Of a stretch of DNA of 64,000 nucleotides, positions 13,361 through 25,740 are shown piece after piece. Made by a program: the position numbers and the translations under genes. The DNA comes from Oxytricha trifallax (Eukaryota; Ciliophora; Spirotrichea; Sporadotrichida; Oxytrichidae). The DNA lies in assembly GCA_000711775.1 (NCBI GenBank), contig ARYC01001860.1:31885-95884 (forward strand), read 5' to 3'. The stretch's first letter is position 1. The number at the start of each line of letters is the position of its first letter. The notes beneath the pieces were generated by a model that saw only the letters and a program-made list of their open reading frames with translations, was not told the DNA's origin and did no database searches.

Positions 13361-16300
13361 ATGATAGACGATGATTACTCAGACAACATGAACGCAGATG
13401 ACAACTTCGAGGAGGAGTACATTGATGATGACTACGATGATAGCAAGAAGAAACCTCAAAATTAAAAAAATGACATTAAAAAGGACTTTTGGGACCCACC
13501 AAAATAAACTATAAAAGCAAATGCAATCAGTAGCACTCAGTAAAATACGTAGAATGTGATGAAAACCAACAGCATATTGACAAGCAACAATAATAAGAAT
13601 AATATAGCAAATTAGCTAAATTTAAGTAATTTATTCTTTTATTTATGAATAGATTAATTCAATTTTCCTATTAAAATTATATTTTACAGTTATTTGTAAA
13701 TACAATTAAATTAATGATTCAAGAATATTAAATTCTATATACTATTGTTCATATAAAATGGTATTTTTAAAAATGAATTATTGTATCTATATATTTACAT
13801 CTTTTGATTTTTAATATATTTGTCTTAATGTTGCAGTAAAACCTATTGTAAACAATAACACAGTTACTAAACCTCCAGTTTCCAATACTTACAACTTAAA
13901 CAATGGAGCAACTAACAACATTATCACTAAAAACCAAAACATCTACAAGGATGAAGAGGAAGATGCAGATGAAAACTATGGAGATGACTATGAAGATGAT
14001 GACTTTGATAACGATGAAGAAGAGAACTTTAAGGTAAGTTTAAAACCCCTTAACTTATCAAGATTTTGATTAATTTACGTTTGTTATATAGAAAACAGCA
14101 GTAGAATTTGCGAAATAACTCAATACTTTGAAAGCTTAAAATGATACTCGCAAAGCCCAAGTAGATAAATTAGAAAAAGGAACTAAACCAGGGTAATCAA
14201 ATAATAATAACGCTTAGAAAGAAGATGAAGAAGACTATGATGATGACTTCGATTAAGAATATGAAAACATAGTAAATTAATAGAACAAAAAGCTTCAGCA
14301 AGCTAAGCAGTAAAATCCGATTGGAAGCAATAAAAATGCAGTAATTGGAAAGACTAACAATCCAAGCATAAGTAAGTTTGTTAAAAATATCATTATTAAT
14401 TTAAATTTAGGCAAACCGAATGCTAGTATCGTGGACACGAGAGTTTAGAGCAAAAATTAAAGAAAGGGAAATGGTTCAATAGACATGAGAACAGAAGTAT
14501 AGTCCACTCCAGAAAAGAGTGTTACATCTAAGGTAATTTAAAAGCACGTTGAAGATAGAAATCCCTATAAATTTATTGAGAAAACTCTTGGTGAAGCCAG
14601 AGCTAAATTAGACAAGATGAAAGGTACTCCTTAGCTGCTTGAAACTCTCTCAGATGTAAGATATTTCAAATAGTTAAACTCTTATAATAGAACTTAAAAA
14701 AGAAGAAGTTCTTGAAGTCAGAGAATAAATAACTTAGAGATCAATTGAAGAAGATGTCTGAAAATGTGAATTTACTGATAGAAAAAATGAATCAGGAAAC
14801 GCTTAGGAAGAAAAGGCTAGCTGGTGGAGGAAATTCATCAAGACCAGGTTCATAAAAGATCAGGACTAGAGAAAAAGAAATCTAAAACACAGACAAGGCA
14901 ATCTCCAATTTAATTAGAGAGCACTAGAGACTAAAGAAACGCTTGGAAGAAGTTTAGTCTCCTGATTTCCTACTTAATCTAAAAAAGAACATAAGAAGCA
15001 CAGAATAGGAAATCAAAAACTACGAAAAAATGCTTCAATAATTGCATGTAGAACAGATTCGCAGGGAGAAAAGATTAGATAAAATTATAGAGAGAAATGA
15101 GCCTGAGACTATGAAGCAAATTAACGATTAAACATCTCAGCTCGCCTATCTGAATGAAAAAATTGCTGAACTGCGTGATTAGTATGACAAATCAGAAAAG
15201 CTCAAAGATTAGCAACTTGAGTAACTGGAGGAATTAAAGTAACGGTTTGAAAAGCTAAATTAGATAGCAGATCATTATGGAATTGAAGTAGACAAGCACG
15301 ATTAGAATAACAAGGAGTATGAGAAATTGAACAAGGATCTAGAATAGCTAGAAAAGTAAAAACGCATTGCCAGAAGTGCCATCGATACTTTGACAAAGAA
15401 ATACGAAAGCGCTTTGACTGAAAAGAAGAAGGAATTTGACTAGTTATACTATAAGAAAGCCATGATTCTAAAAAGCTACAATGAAAAGATAAAGTTACTT
15501 AAATACAAAGGAGAGGAAATTTAAGATCTAATCGAGAAAGCTAAGACTGGCGCAGATAAGGGTTTACTTGATATTTTAAGCAAGTGGGAGGAAGCCAATA
15601 GGAAAATCTTTGAGAAATATCCTGATGGTGATGAAGCTGAATTTAGCATCCTTGAAGCAGCTGCAAGTGAAATTTAAAAAGTTGAGTAGAGCAAATAAAT
15701 AACTGTCTCTACTCAAGAAGACCAGAAGAAAGGTAAAAAGAAGAAAGAAATAGATGAAGATATGCAAACATATCTAGAAGAGCTTAAGCAAAAAGAACAG
15801 GATATATAAATTAAGTTGAAACTGTAATAAGAACAAGAGAAGCTTTAAAGAGATAAAGACATGAAAGAAAAGTAAGTCAGAGATAAACAAGATAAAGAGG
15901 AAGCTGATAGAAAAGCGAAAGAACTTTCATCATAAAAGTTAAAATTAGACAGTGAAAATCTATAGAAGGAGGCAGAAGAACAAAAGCGAAGAGAAATAGA
16001 GAAGAGGCATTAAGAATAACAGGAGAAATTTGAAAAGCTTAAAGCTTAACAAGAGGAAGAGGAAAGAATTAATAGTCTTAAAGAGGAGGAAGAGAGATCA
16101 GCTAAGGAATCTTAGAATAAGTAACCAAACTTAGGTTCTAAGCCCTTTGGAGGAAGTAGAAGACAAAATGAATAAGTGAGAACTTCAATTAATTAGAATG
16201 ATACAAGCTAAATATAAAGCAACAAGGATGATATAGAGAATGAAGTAAAAGAAGAGATCAGCAATGATGTTTAATAAAATAAGTTTGTATCCTAGAACAA

Positions 16301-17774
16301 TTATTACAGTTTGATTTTATAAATAGATTTCTGTGATAAAATTATAGAGTACCATTCCTTCATAATAAACACCTGTATAAGATCAAACTCAAAAGAAAGG
16401 TGGGGCGTTTGCAAAGCCATCATTCATTGCATTTAATGAGAAATATAATTAAATTAATATTATCTCAATATTTTGATTCATGATGAAGCCCGGTATGAAG
16501 AGAACTGAATAAGTATCTTCTAATTAGACACTTGAGCAAAATTAAAGCAGTGTTTTAGATAACTCTAGAAACTAAGCTCTCTCTCAAAACACAAGTATCT
16601 AAAATCAGAAAACATTAGAAACTGTTAACAAACCTCCTGTTTCCTTCACTGAGAAATACGGGATAGCTAACAATATCCAAACTAACCAACCTTAAATCGG
16701 AGGAGGTACTTCACTAAACTAACAAACTACTTTAGCAAGTTTGGGTTAGAAGGAACAGACAATTTCATCTATACCTACTTTAGGAAATGAAGTTTCGAGA
16801 AGAAGCATATAGCAACCTGCTTATGTGCCTGAATAAAGAAGCAGATTTACACTAGATAGTAACATTCCTTAAAGTACTTCTAACGTAAACTTAAATGAGC
16901 CAGCGAAGAAGTAAATCGTAGACCCATTTGCAAAGTATGACAACTATGATCCTCTTTAAAAGCTTTAAGCTGATAAACCTTAAGTATAGCAATAAATCTA
17001 GCCATAAGTGATTTAACAAATTCCTAGTTTAATCGAAAACAAAGCAGATATAAAACCAGTTTAAAATCGTAGTCCCTGGGATGCTCCTGTCTCTTCTGAT
17101 ATCAAAGAGATCCCATAACTTGCAGGTGGATTGAATAGTAACAACAATAATTTACCAATAAATAAGCCTGCAGGGTTATGGGGCGACTAAAATCCTATCA
17201 GCACTATTCCAACTCTTGGAGGAGGTGCAAGTAATAACATTTAGCCTCTTAATGGAGGAGGAGTTCAGAAATAAAACATTTGGGGAGATGCACCACTCTA
17301 ACAACCTAAATAAAACTTATGGGACGCCAAGCCCTTTGATGAACCAAAGATTCTTGGTTCATAATAGAATAATATCATCTCTTAGCCAAAGAAAAATCTT
17401 TGGGATGAGTAGCCCAATGATCCTATAGTAAATAACATAAGCAGTGTACCTTAAACAAATAAGTACGATTTTGGTGTAAATGATAATGTAAGTGTTTTCT
17501 TTATTGTAAATGAAACAGTCTTTCTCTTTGCATTTCTATTTTCTTAAAACTAATTTAATTTTAGAGCTCGATTCCTGCTTTGAAAGACAACAAGAGCAAT
17601 ATTAATTCAAATCCCCAAAATGACTATTTAAGCATGATTGGTGATAGAAATAGTCGCTAGCCTAGGATGAGAATGGGTGGTGCTCCTAAACAAGAAATTT
17701 AAGCAAGTAAAGTTAAGCCTACTGCTATGGGAGGTGGAATTATGAATGGATTGGATGAACTCGAAGGATTATGA
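13361..17774 (+). CDS. large coiled-coil protein with acidic N-terminus and repeat-rich C-terminus
   Basis: Starts MIDDDYSDNMNADD at 13361 and ends at TGA 17772-17774. The acidic D/E-rich N-terminal third is followed by a long charged coiled coil (about 14700-16120) and then a disordered C-terminal region with repeated W-D/G-D tetrads (PWDAP, LWGDQ, IWGDA, LWDAK, LWDEQ). GT-AG introns at 13626-13836 (211 nt, long for this genome) and 14034-14091 join in frame; another lies at about 17490-17563. A break near 16290-16490, with a TGA in the local frame, looks like an unresolved intron/IES; less likely two genes meet there. The coiled coil suggests a structural, possibly basal-body or ciliary, protein, but I do not recognise the family. 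Confidence 0.75.
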
Positions 17775-18026
17775 TTGATATTAATAATTATATGAAGTTT
17801 TTCAATTATACAATAGATATCGCAATTTATGTGAAATAATTAAATGGATAATTATTTAGCATACAAAAGTAAATACTAAATTATAGTGTAAAATATTAGC
17901 CAGAGCAAATCTATATTGATATCTAGAAATTCTAAAAGTAAGAATAAAACATTTAAGGACTTATATTGATATCTATTATATTTCAATATTAGAATTTATT
18001 GTTTAATAAGGAATTTTATTTTAAAA

Positions 18027-20205
18027 ATGCGATTAAGACACTAATTTATAACTTTTTCTTCTGTACTCATGATTATAATTAGATTAATCTCTAATTTTAA
18101 TCTTATATTAATTATATATCGTTGTTTGCAGTTTCATTCCTAACTTTATACCGCATGCAAAATATAATTGACGAAAAGTTCAATCCTTTTAGTAAGAAAT
18201 TCATTTCAAAACTTTAGAGTCATTTTTGTATATCAATATTATAAACTTAAAATAATGGTAATTGATTATAGTCCTAAGAATATACTTTGCAAAAATGGGG
18301 GATATTTCTAGTTCAATTGCCAGAAACATCAGAGATGAATTTCAAATAGTAATCTTAGATTATTTTTAAAGTAATGTAGCTTTTAACGGATTTGATGATA
18401 GTCAAAGCATTTTCTGAAACTCTTAACATAGACAACATGAACACCGATTTCGAATAATATAGATAGTATGTTTCAGTAGATGGGAGTGAAAAATCATTTT
18501 TAAAAGCCCCTTATCCCTAAAATTGGGCTCAACACGATTGGTATTACAATCCGCTAAATCGAACTACTTACCCTGAATACCAAGTTGGACCTACCTAAAT
18601 GGAGGACATTAGATATAACTTTAAACAATGAATTGTTATTTTAATTTGATTTTAGTTTGACTATCAATACTTCTATTTCCACGCTATAAGTAACGCCACA
18701 TATTTAGTGACAGAGAAAAAATCTTAGTATTAAGGGTATGAGTCTTAAGTAATTGGCTATCACCCCTCATTTAACTATACACTATGGTCAGCAACAGACT
18801 CCTTAGAATCTAGATGTAAAAAAGTGACAACACCAGACGGAATAAATCACGCTTTTTATAGTCCTAACTGCAGGACATGGTATGTTCAATAAAAAGCTCA
18901 ATAAAACTGTAAATAAATTCTTTTTATTGTTTAACCCTTAATGATATATAGACACTTTCATTTAAGATTTGTATAAATTTGCATCTGACAGGAAATATGG
19001 CTTTACACTCTGTGTCCCAATTAAAAACTAAAAGAATGATAGTTTCTATGGTGCTACATGCAAAAATATCTTCCCTACATTAAGATAAAATACGAATAAT
19101 TTCATCACTCAGTAATATCTTAATCAAATTGACGCTAATTATCTATTATTTCACAAAGATAGTAATTTCGTAAGTTTTCTTTGAGTTAACTAAGAAATAA
19201 TATTGCTTTGAAATATTTTCATGATTCTAAATTCTTGAATATAGCTTTCTGGCAATTATGATCAGCTTCTCTACCAAATTTATATTAATAAAATTTTCAA
19301 TAATTATTGTAATAAAAATATTCAAATGTCCTATATACTGTATCAATCAGAAAATATTGTGGTATCTAAATTTAAGCTTGACACCACTTTTGACTCTAAT
19401 AATTTTGATGTTGCCTATTTCGATTAAGATTCAAATAAATTGTAATTAAATCTTTCAGGGGAGGTAAAACTTATAGAAGTAGCATTTTGAAAAAGAAAAA
19501 AATAATTAAAAAACGTTTTATCAATACTTTTTATGCCTAAAATTTATCTTAGTATTTAGATAAAAGTAATTTAAGCCTAAAATTTGTTCCAACATCTATA
19601 TTTAATTTCAAAATTTTGTAAACGATTAATAATTTTTAAGATAAAGTTAGTTATTTATTTAAAAAATAATAGTAACCACTTTGAATACAATTTCACTTTG
19701 AATACAATTTCTTAGAGTTCATTGAAACTCAAAAATGTCATTTTATCTGGCAAGAAACCTCCCCTCCCTATCTTTCTACTTCCTTTATAAATACCTACTA
19801 TTCTTAGATTTTGCTAATTTTCATTTTTTATAACTAATTAACGATATAGTGCAATGATAATTCAAAAAATAAAAGTGAAACTAATTTCATTTGATTCATC
19901 AAATAGTAAAGACAATTTCAAAGAAATCTAATTTGGCTTGTTTTTCGATAGAGTTAAAATCATAGGAGAGAAAGATGAAATATTAGATAAATTTCAAGTT
20001 ATTTTCTACACAAACTTCCTTCTTCCATATGTGATATGCATTATAATTCTCACATTTGCTCAAATATAGTAAGGGAAATCTTATTCTTCTTTTGAACTTG
20101 ACTCTTAATATTTTTTAGTTTCATTTATAAAATAAAAAATAAAGAAAAGCTGGCAGATTCATCTAGAAATAAGTCTAAAACATTGAAGTTACACAAATAA
20201 ATTGA
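18027..20205 (+). CDS. Cache-domain membrane receptor paralog A (short form)
   Basis: First of four tandem paralogs. ATG at 18027 (MRLRHQF) begins a hydrophobic leader, then a Cache-type extracellular sensor with the conserved stretch QHDWYYNPLNRTTYPEY, a Cys-containing SPNCRTWYVQQK segment and a CVPI...C pair. A second hydrophobic segment near 20000 (LLPYVICIIILTF) follows. GT-AG introns lie at matching places in all copies. The 36-base IES at 18612-18647 must be removed; a further non-coding insertion covers about 19450-19850. There is an apparent one-base frame problem between the leader and YISLFAVSF at about 18110. It ends soon after the second membrane segment, without the cytoplasmic domains of paralog D. 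The ligand is unknown. Confidence 0.65.
18612..18647. other. IES, 36 bp, pointer GAT (paralog A)
   Basis: The repeat GAT occurs at 18612-18614 and 18648-18650. Removing one copy with the intervening bases gives ..EDIRFQFDYQ.. in frame. The insert has no GT at its 5' end, so it cannot be a standard intron, and it contains an in-frame TGA. Confidence 0.75.
19450..19850. other. probable IES of about 400 bp in paralog A
   Basis: AT-rich non-coding stretch between the end of the Cache part (..DQDSNKL) and the conserved MI-(I/L)-(S/Q)-K-(V/I/L)-(R/K)-(I/V)-K start of the second membrane region. In paralogs B, C and D these two parts are separated only by a short intron. Exact boundaries and pointer are not resolved. 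Confidence 0.5.
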
Positions 20206-20265
20206 GGATATCAATAAAATTAAGTTGAAATATTATTCTAAATATATTTTTACGATTTAATTACT

Positions 20266-22520
20266 ATGAAGCTCCGGTGCTAATTTTTAATTTTTTCAAT
20301 CCTTATGTTTCTTATAACATAATAAACACTTTCACAAATATAAAATCGATTTCCATTAAATTTGAATTATATCTCGCTGTTTGGAGTTTCATTCTTCACT
20401 CAGTATCAAATAAGTCAGATAATTAAAGAGAAATTCAATCCTTTCAGTAAGTGCATTACTCATTATTCGTATAGAGTAAATTATTATTTTTATAAACAAG
20501 TAAATTTATATGAAAAGTTCTGGCGCTAATGATTAACAATTTTAGTTCTTAAGATTTATTTCTCAAAAATGAGCGATATTTCCCTGTCCATAACTAGAAA
20601 TATCAAAGATGAGTTCTAAATTGTAAGTGAACAATTTCCTGCATATTTCAATAAATTATAAACTAATTCGAGCTTAAACATTACAATTTAGTTACAAACT
20701 GATCTGATGATCGCAAAGAGACTTGCTGAAAAATTTTCAGCACAGACCATAAATAACCAGTTTGAGTAATATAGATCTCGGGTCTCAGTTGATGGATATG
20801 CTGAAGGGATTAAGAAAACTCCTCCATTCTATCCATTCGACTACAGCAAACATGATTGGTACTTCACTCCTTTAAATAGAACTCAATATCCAGAATATCT
20901 AGTAGGGGCCACTCAACAAGCTGACATTAAGTATAATTGTTCAAATCTATAATTTATGAATAGAATTATCACTATTATAGTGTGATTACTCATACTACTT
21001 CTTTCATGCATTGAGCAATACTACATACCTGGTAACAGACAAGAAATCCTAATATTATGGCTATGAGTCTGAAATATTTTGCAGTCACCCTTCCTAGAAC
21101 AATTCTATTTGGACTGGCGCGAATGCAGCTTCCTCAAAATGTCGATAGACAATCGATAAGAATGGTCAGCAAATTTAATGGTACAGCCCAACCTGTAGAG
21201 GCTGGTATATCTAGTAAAAAGAATAATAGAGCTGTAAGTTGACAGAATTCGTTTCTTAATTTAACTATAGATACCCTTTTCTAAGATCTGTATGTCTTCG
21301 CAGCTGATAAGAGATTAGGGATGACAGTTTGCGCTCCAATTCTTAGAACAAATCTATCCTACTATGGAGCTCACTGCAAAGATATATATCCTACTTTGAA
21401 TCAGCAGAATAACAATTTCTTTACATACTAGTACCTCGATTAAATCAAAGCTAACTACATACTCTTTCAAAAAGATTCACAATTTGTAAATTTCACTTTC
21501 AACTCATATCATTGCTTTATAGTACAACAAAAACTATGGGAATTTCTTGAATTAAATGTCACAGATTATATTCAACTCTGAAACAAATGTACTGAGGGGA
21601 TTTGAGCTTGATGAGGATTATAAAAGTGACGAGATTGATATAGCATACTTTAAGAGAGGCGATACTTAATTGTAAGTTTATTCTTAATTATGAAGATTAA
21701 ATTAAGTTTTTAACTTGCATAATATTATTTCCACCACTATGATCGAATTATAATTTTGAAATATATAGTGCATTTATTATGACAAAAGTAAAGATAAAGC
21801 TTTAAAAAATGAACAAATAGCTTGAAGATTGGGCGGAGGTAAGTCATCTAGTAAAAATGATTTGAAATTTGATATTTCTTTATATTTAGTATGATTTTAT
21901 TTTAAAAAAAGCTGAGAGCAAATGAGTTTAATTGAGTAGCACTGAATTACAATATTTTAATCAGAAATCTTAAATAAGCAGAGATAAATTACAAAATGGT
22001 ATATATTTCGTTTATTTACTCTCTCCATTTTTATTGCCCCTTCCCAAGACAAGTACAAAGAATTTGATTTCGGTTTAGTATTTTAAGGTGACTACATAAC
22101 CAAAGGAAAGCAAGCTATAATCGATAAAATAAGAAACATTTTTATTGTTAATTTCTTGACTCCCTATGTATGCATCTTTGTTTTTTTCGCTTTTGGTTAT
22201 ATTTGGTAAGTTAAGGACTATATAATGATCATACCTTAAGGATAATAAGTATAAGTAAGCTAAGGGGATAAAGTGAAATTTAGTAATTAATATTTTTTAG
22301 TTTCTTGATATGGTTTTCAACAAGGATTTTCAATCCTATGGATGAACTCTATGAGAAGATTGATTGATAAATTATTGAAGTATCAAGTGACTCATTTGCT
22401 TACAAAGAGCACAAAACTTTTTATTTTGAGTTGTTAGAGAGAACTAAACTAACTTTACGATGCCGCGAATTTGTTTGTAAAGACGCTCCGAGTTGCCAAG
22501 CAGGCATTCTTGGTGGGTGA
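20266..22520 (+). CDS. Cache-domain membrane receptor paralog B
   Basis: ATG at 20266 (MKLRCQFLIFSILMFL) opens a membrane leader that runs in frame into YISLFGVSFF. The Cache sensor carries KHDWYFTPLNRTQYPEY, then CDYSYYFFHALSN, SPTCRGWYIQQKE and CAPI...HCKDIYPTL. After GT-AG introns comes DFGLVFQGDY and a second membrane segment (FLTPYVCIFVFFAFGYIW), then NPMDELYEKIDQ, a HAMP-like juxtamembrane helix. TGA at 22518-22520. Paralog D has similar sequence around this TGA and reads on (MGDHNKALL), so B looks truncated by a frame change rather than naturally short. It requires removal of the IES at 20930-20978. Confidence 0.7.
20930..20978. other. IES, 49 bp, pointer AGT (paralog B)
   Basis: AGT at 20930-20932 and 20979-20981. 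Excision gives ..ADIKCDYSYY.. in frame. The segment also looks like a GT-AG intron (20931-20980), but splicing that would shift the frame to a nearby stop. Confidence 0.8.
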
Positions 22521-22718
22521 CCACAAAAAATATATAAATATTATTATATGTAATGGATTTATTTTGAAAATGAATATAGTCAAAAATAATTCAGTTCAAA
22601 ATTAATTTAAATATGACACTGGCATTATTACAAACCACTTCAATTATTGTTAGTAAAAATAGATAATTCGTTTAATATTATGTATAATTATAATTATAGT
22701 ATTAAAGCTAAAATATCC

Positions 22719-25642
22719 ATGGCTAAAAAGTTGAGATATTAATTTTTGATAGTTTCTGCTGTTCTCTATATTATTGTAGAATTATACTACTTTTCAAAAT
22801 GAAGCTAATAATAAATATTTGTAAAAATGAACATATTATTACAATATCTCATCATTTGGAACGTCGTTCTTAACTTTGTATAGAATGAAGCAGATTATTG
22901 AAGAAAGATTTAATCCTTTTAGTAAGTACAAAATCAAAAGTTTAGTCTCTATGAATCAACTTGAATTTAAAATGACTATCAAACATTAGCTTTTTTATTT
23001 TCTATAATAACTTTTTTAAATTATCCCATTATAGTCCTTAATTTATACTTCGCAAAGATGAATGACATATCTTTCTCAATCTCGGATATTAAAAATATTG
23101 AATAAATATCAGTAAACTTTAAATTAAAGAGTATTTTAAGGACTTTCAAATTTTTGTTTATAGTTATGATATGTACATATTTTCCAAAAAACTTATAGAA
23201 ATAATGAAAAATATAGAATTTTCAGCTACTTATATTATTTAATAATAACATTCGTGCTGAACTCCAATTAGTATAGATATATGTGATTTAATTCTTTTTA
23301 GCTTTAAACAGATATGATAATTGCAAAATTCATGACCGAGAAGATGGCCTTTTACAATTTATATAACCCAGATTTCGAGTAGTTCAGGTAGAACGTGTCT
23401 GTAGACGCAGTGGAAATAGCGTTCAGTAATTAATCTTTTCCATTTGATGCATTCAAGCATGACTGGTACTATACGCCTCTTGATAGAACAATCTACCCAT
23501 AGTTTGCTCCTGGAATTAGTTAACTCAAGGATATCTAATATTAGTAAATGACCATTTTTATATGAAAAATAAATGAGGAATTTAAATATGCAACTGATTA
23601 TTAAAATTATGAGGAGATTAATTAATAATTTTATAAGTTAAGCATGAATTATTAAAAATCACTAGATGAAATAATGTGGTGTAATAGTAGGGAAGTTTTT
23701 ACTAAATTTGATAACTCGTTAATCAATATAAAAAATTGTAATTAAATAAATAATTAATTTGTAAAAATGATAATTAAATGGTAAGTTTAGATTCTTCCCT
23801 TTGCTGCAAAGAATTCATATTCAGATCTTCATTATTATTTTGACTTTGACAATTGCATATAATATTAATGAATTTTATTGCCTAAAGTAATTTGTGTTTA
23901 TAAAATAATGCGATTACTCTTACTACTTCTTTCATGCTTTAAGTAATGCTTCTTACCTTGTAACTGCTAAGGAGACTGAGTACTATGGTTATGAATCTGG
24001 AATATTTTGTGATCATCCTTCTTAATTTCAATATATTTGGATTAACTAACTTTCTCTCTCTTCATAATCAGTTTAAAAATATAATTTTATCAAGAATAAA
24101 AGTAAAACTTATAAATCAATATAAAATAATAAAGAAACTCATTCACTTATTCTAAAATGTTTTATAATTAGGGATTAAAATAATTAAAAGTTAAAATTGC
24201 TAAATTTATTCATCAATTTTACTATATTTAAAGCAACATTAAAATTTTCCTTAAAATGTATAAAATAATAAATATTAAAATTTTGACCAGTAAAATTGAA
24301 AATTTAAAAGTTTTTCATAATAAACTTATTGATTAAATGGCTATATTGCTAAATTACAATGCTTTTATAAAGAAGTAAGTGAAGAATTATTACTAAAAAC
24401 AAAATTAATTAAAATAATATATAAAATAAAAAATTAAGAAATTATAACCCTTTAGATTCACTAATAATTATAAATTAGGTTAATTCCTTTTGCAAAATTA
24501 TTCTAGTCATTATTCTTTTTATTATAATTTCAACAATTCTATTAATATTTAATGAATGTAAAGTTGTTTACGATCAAGATGATTATAAACACTAGTTTTA
24601 CAGTCCTACATGTAGAGGATGGTATGTCTAGTAAAAAGAGCTCAGAAATTGTAAAATAATTTGTGATAATTAATATGAGGTTTATAGACACATTATTTTA
24701 AGATTTGTATGTTTTTGCAGGACTCAAATAACTAGGAATGACTATATGCGCTCCTATCAATACGATACAAGATGGTAGATAAGAACATAATGGAGCACAT
24801 TCATTAAAAATTAGAATAATAGTTAAATGAAATTTTAATTTAGTAGTATTTCATTGCAAGGATATTTATCCATCTCTGAATAGCAATGAATAAAACTTCT
24901 TGTCTGATTAGTATTTGAGTTAAATCAAGGCAAACTATATGCTTTTTCAAATAGATGACAGCTTTGTAATATTTTCTGATTTCTTAATTTCATTAATAGA
25001 GCAGCGGAGATTACTCTTCAGTCAAGCAATTAATATCATCGATTGTTTTCAATTCAGATGATGATAAGGTTAGAGATTTTAAAATTGATTCAACATACAA
25101 AACGAATTAGGTTTAAATTGCAAATTTTAAGATCGATGACACTGAATAGTAAGTAGTTTCTTTCATTTTGAAAGTTTTATCTGTAACAAACATTTCGTAG
25201 AACTATGATACTTTCTAAGTTAAGAATCAAGTTGAAAAAGTTTGACTCTAAGAGCTCAGAAAAGTTCAAGGATTTCGATTTTGGATTGATATTTGAAGGA
25301 GACTATATCAAAAGAGGGAAAGATGATATATTATGGCGATTCAATTCGATTTATGGACACTATTTTATATTGCCTTATGTGATACTATTGATGATATTTA
25401 CAGTGGCATACATGATGTAAGTAATTTTAACTGTAAAAGTATAGGTAGATTTAAATAAATTGGGTAAATTATATAGTAAAAAAAATTAAAAATAGTCTTC
25501 CCTTAAAACTCTTAATATTTTTTAGTTAAAGTGAAGTGAAATTACAAAGGATTTGCTGAACTACAACGAGATCGCATAAAGTCTTGGCAAAGAGTCACAG
25601 AAGTTTAAAAAAATATTGGCTAAAAATTTCCAATATAAATGA
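22719..25642 (+). CDS. Cache-domain membrane receptor paralog C
   Basis: ATG at 22719 (MAKKLRYQFLIVSAVLYIIV), then YYNISSFGTSFLTLYRM, the Cache sensor (KHDWYYTPLDRTIYPQF; CDYSYYFFHALSN; SPTCRGWYVQQKE; CKDIYPSL), a second membrane segment (FILPYVILLMIFTVAYMM, about 25360-25418) and a short helical tail ending at TGA 25640-25642. Two large insertions interrupt it: the IES at 23536-23905 and another at about 24050-24540. A further insertion is likely in the leader (about 22790-22840). It lacks the TPR/VWA part of paralog D. The family has the layout of a bacterial-type two-membrane-segment chemosensor, but no output domain is present in this copy. Confidence 0.65.
23536..23905. other. IES, 370 bp, pointer TAAT (paralog C)
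   Basis: TAAT at 23536-23539 and 23906-23909. Excision gives ..LKDIQCDYSYY.. in frame, at the same protein position as the IESs in paralogs A, B and D. The interior is AT-rich with no reading frame. Confidence 0.85.
24050..24540. other. probable IES of about 490 bp in paralog C
   Basis: AT-rich insertion between ..YIWINQ.. and ..NECKVVYDQDDYKHQFYSP.., which are contiguous in paralogs A and B. No pointer giving a verified frame was found, so the edges are approximate. Confidence 0.65.
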
Positions 25643-25740
25643 ATTAAGAAATTAAGGAATACTTTAAATAGCATAATTTGTAAAGGGTTTTAATTCAAAT
25701 ACTAAATAATTTACAATATATCTTTATCAAAAACTAGTCT

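Noticed and set aside
14040..14056. Telomere-like AAAACCCCTTAA near 14042
   Set aside because: Only one C4A4 unit, inside a normal GT-AG intron, with no inverted partner or target duplication.
20931..20980. Standard GT-AG intron in paralog B
   Set aside because: Splicing there shifts the frame into a nearby TGA; excision between AGT pointers keeps the frame and matches the other paralogs.
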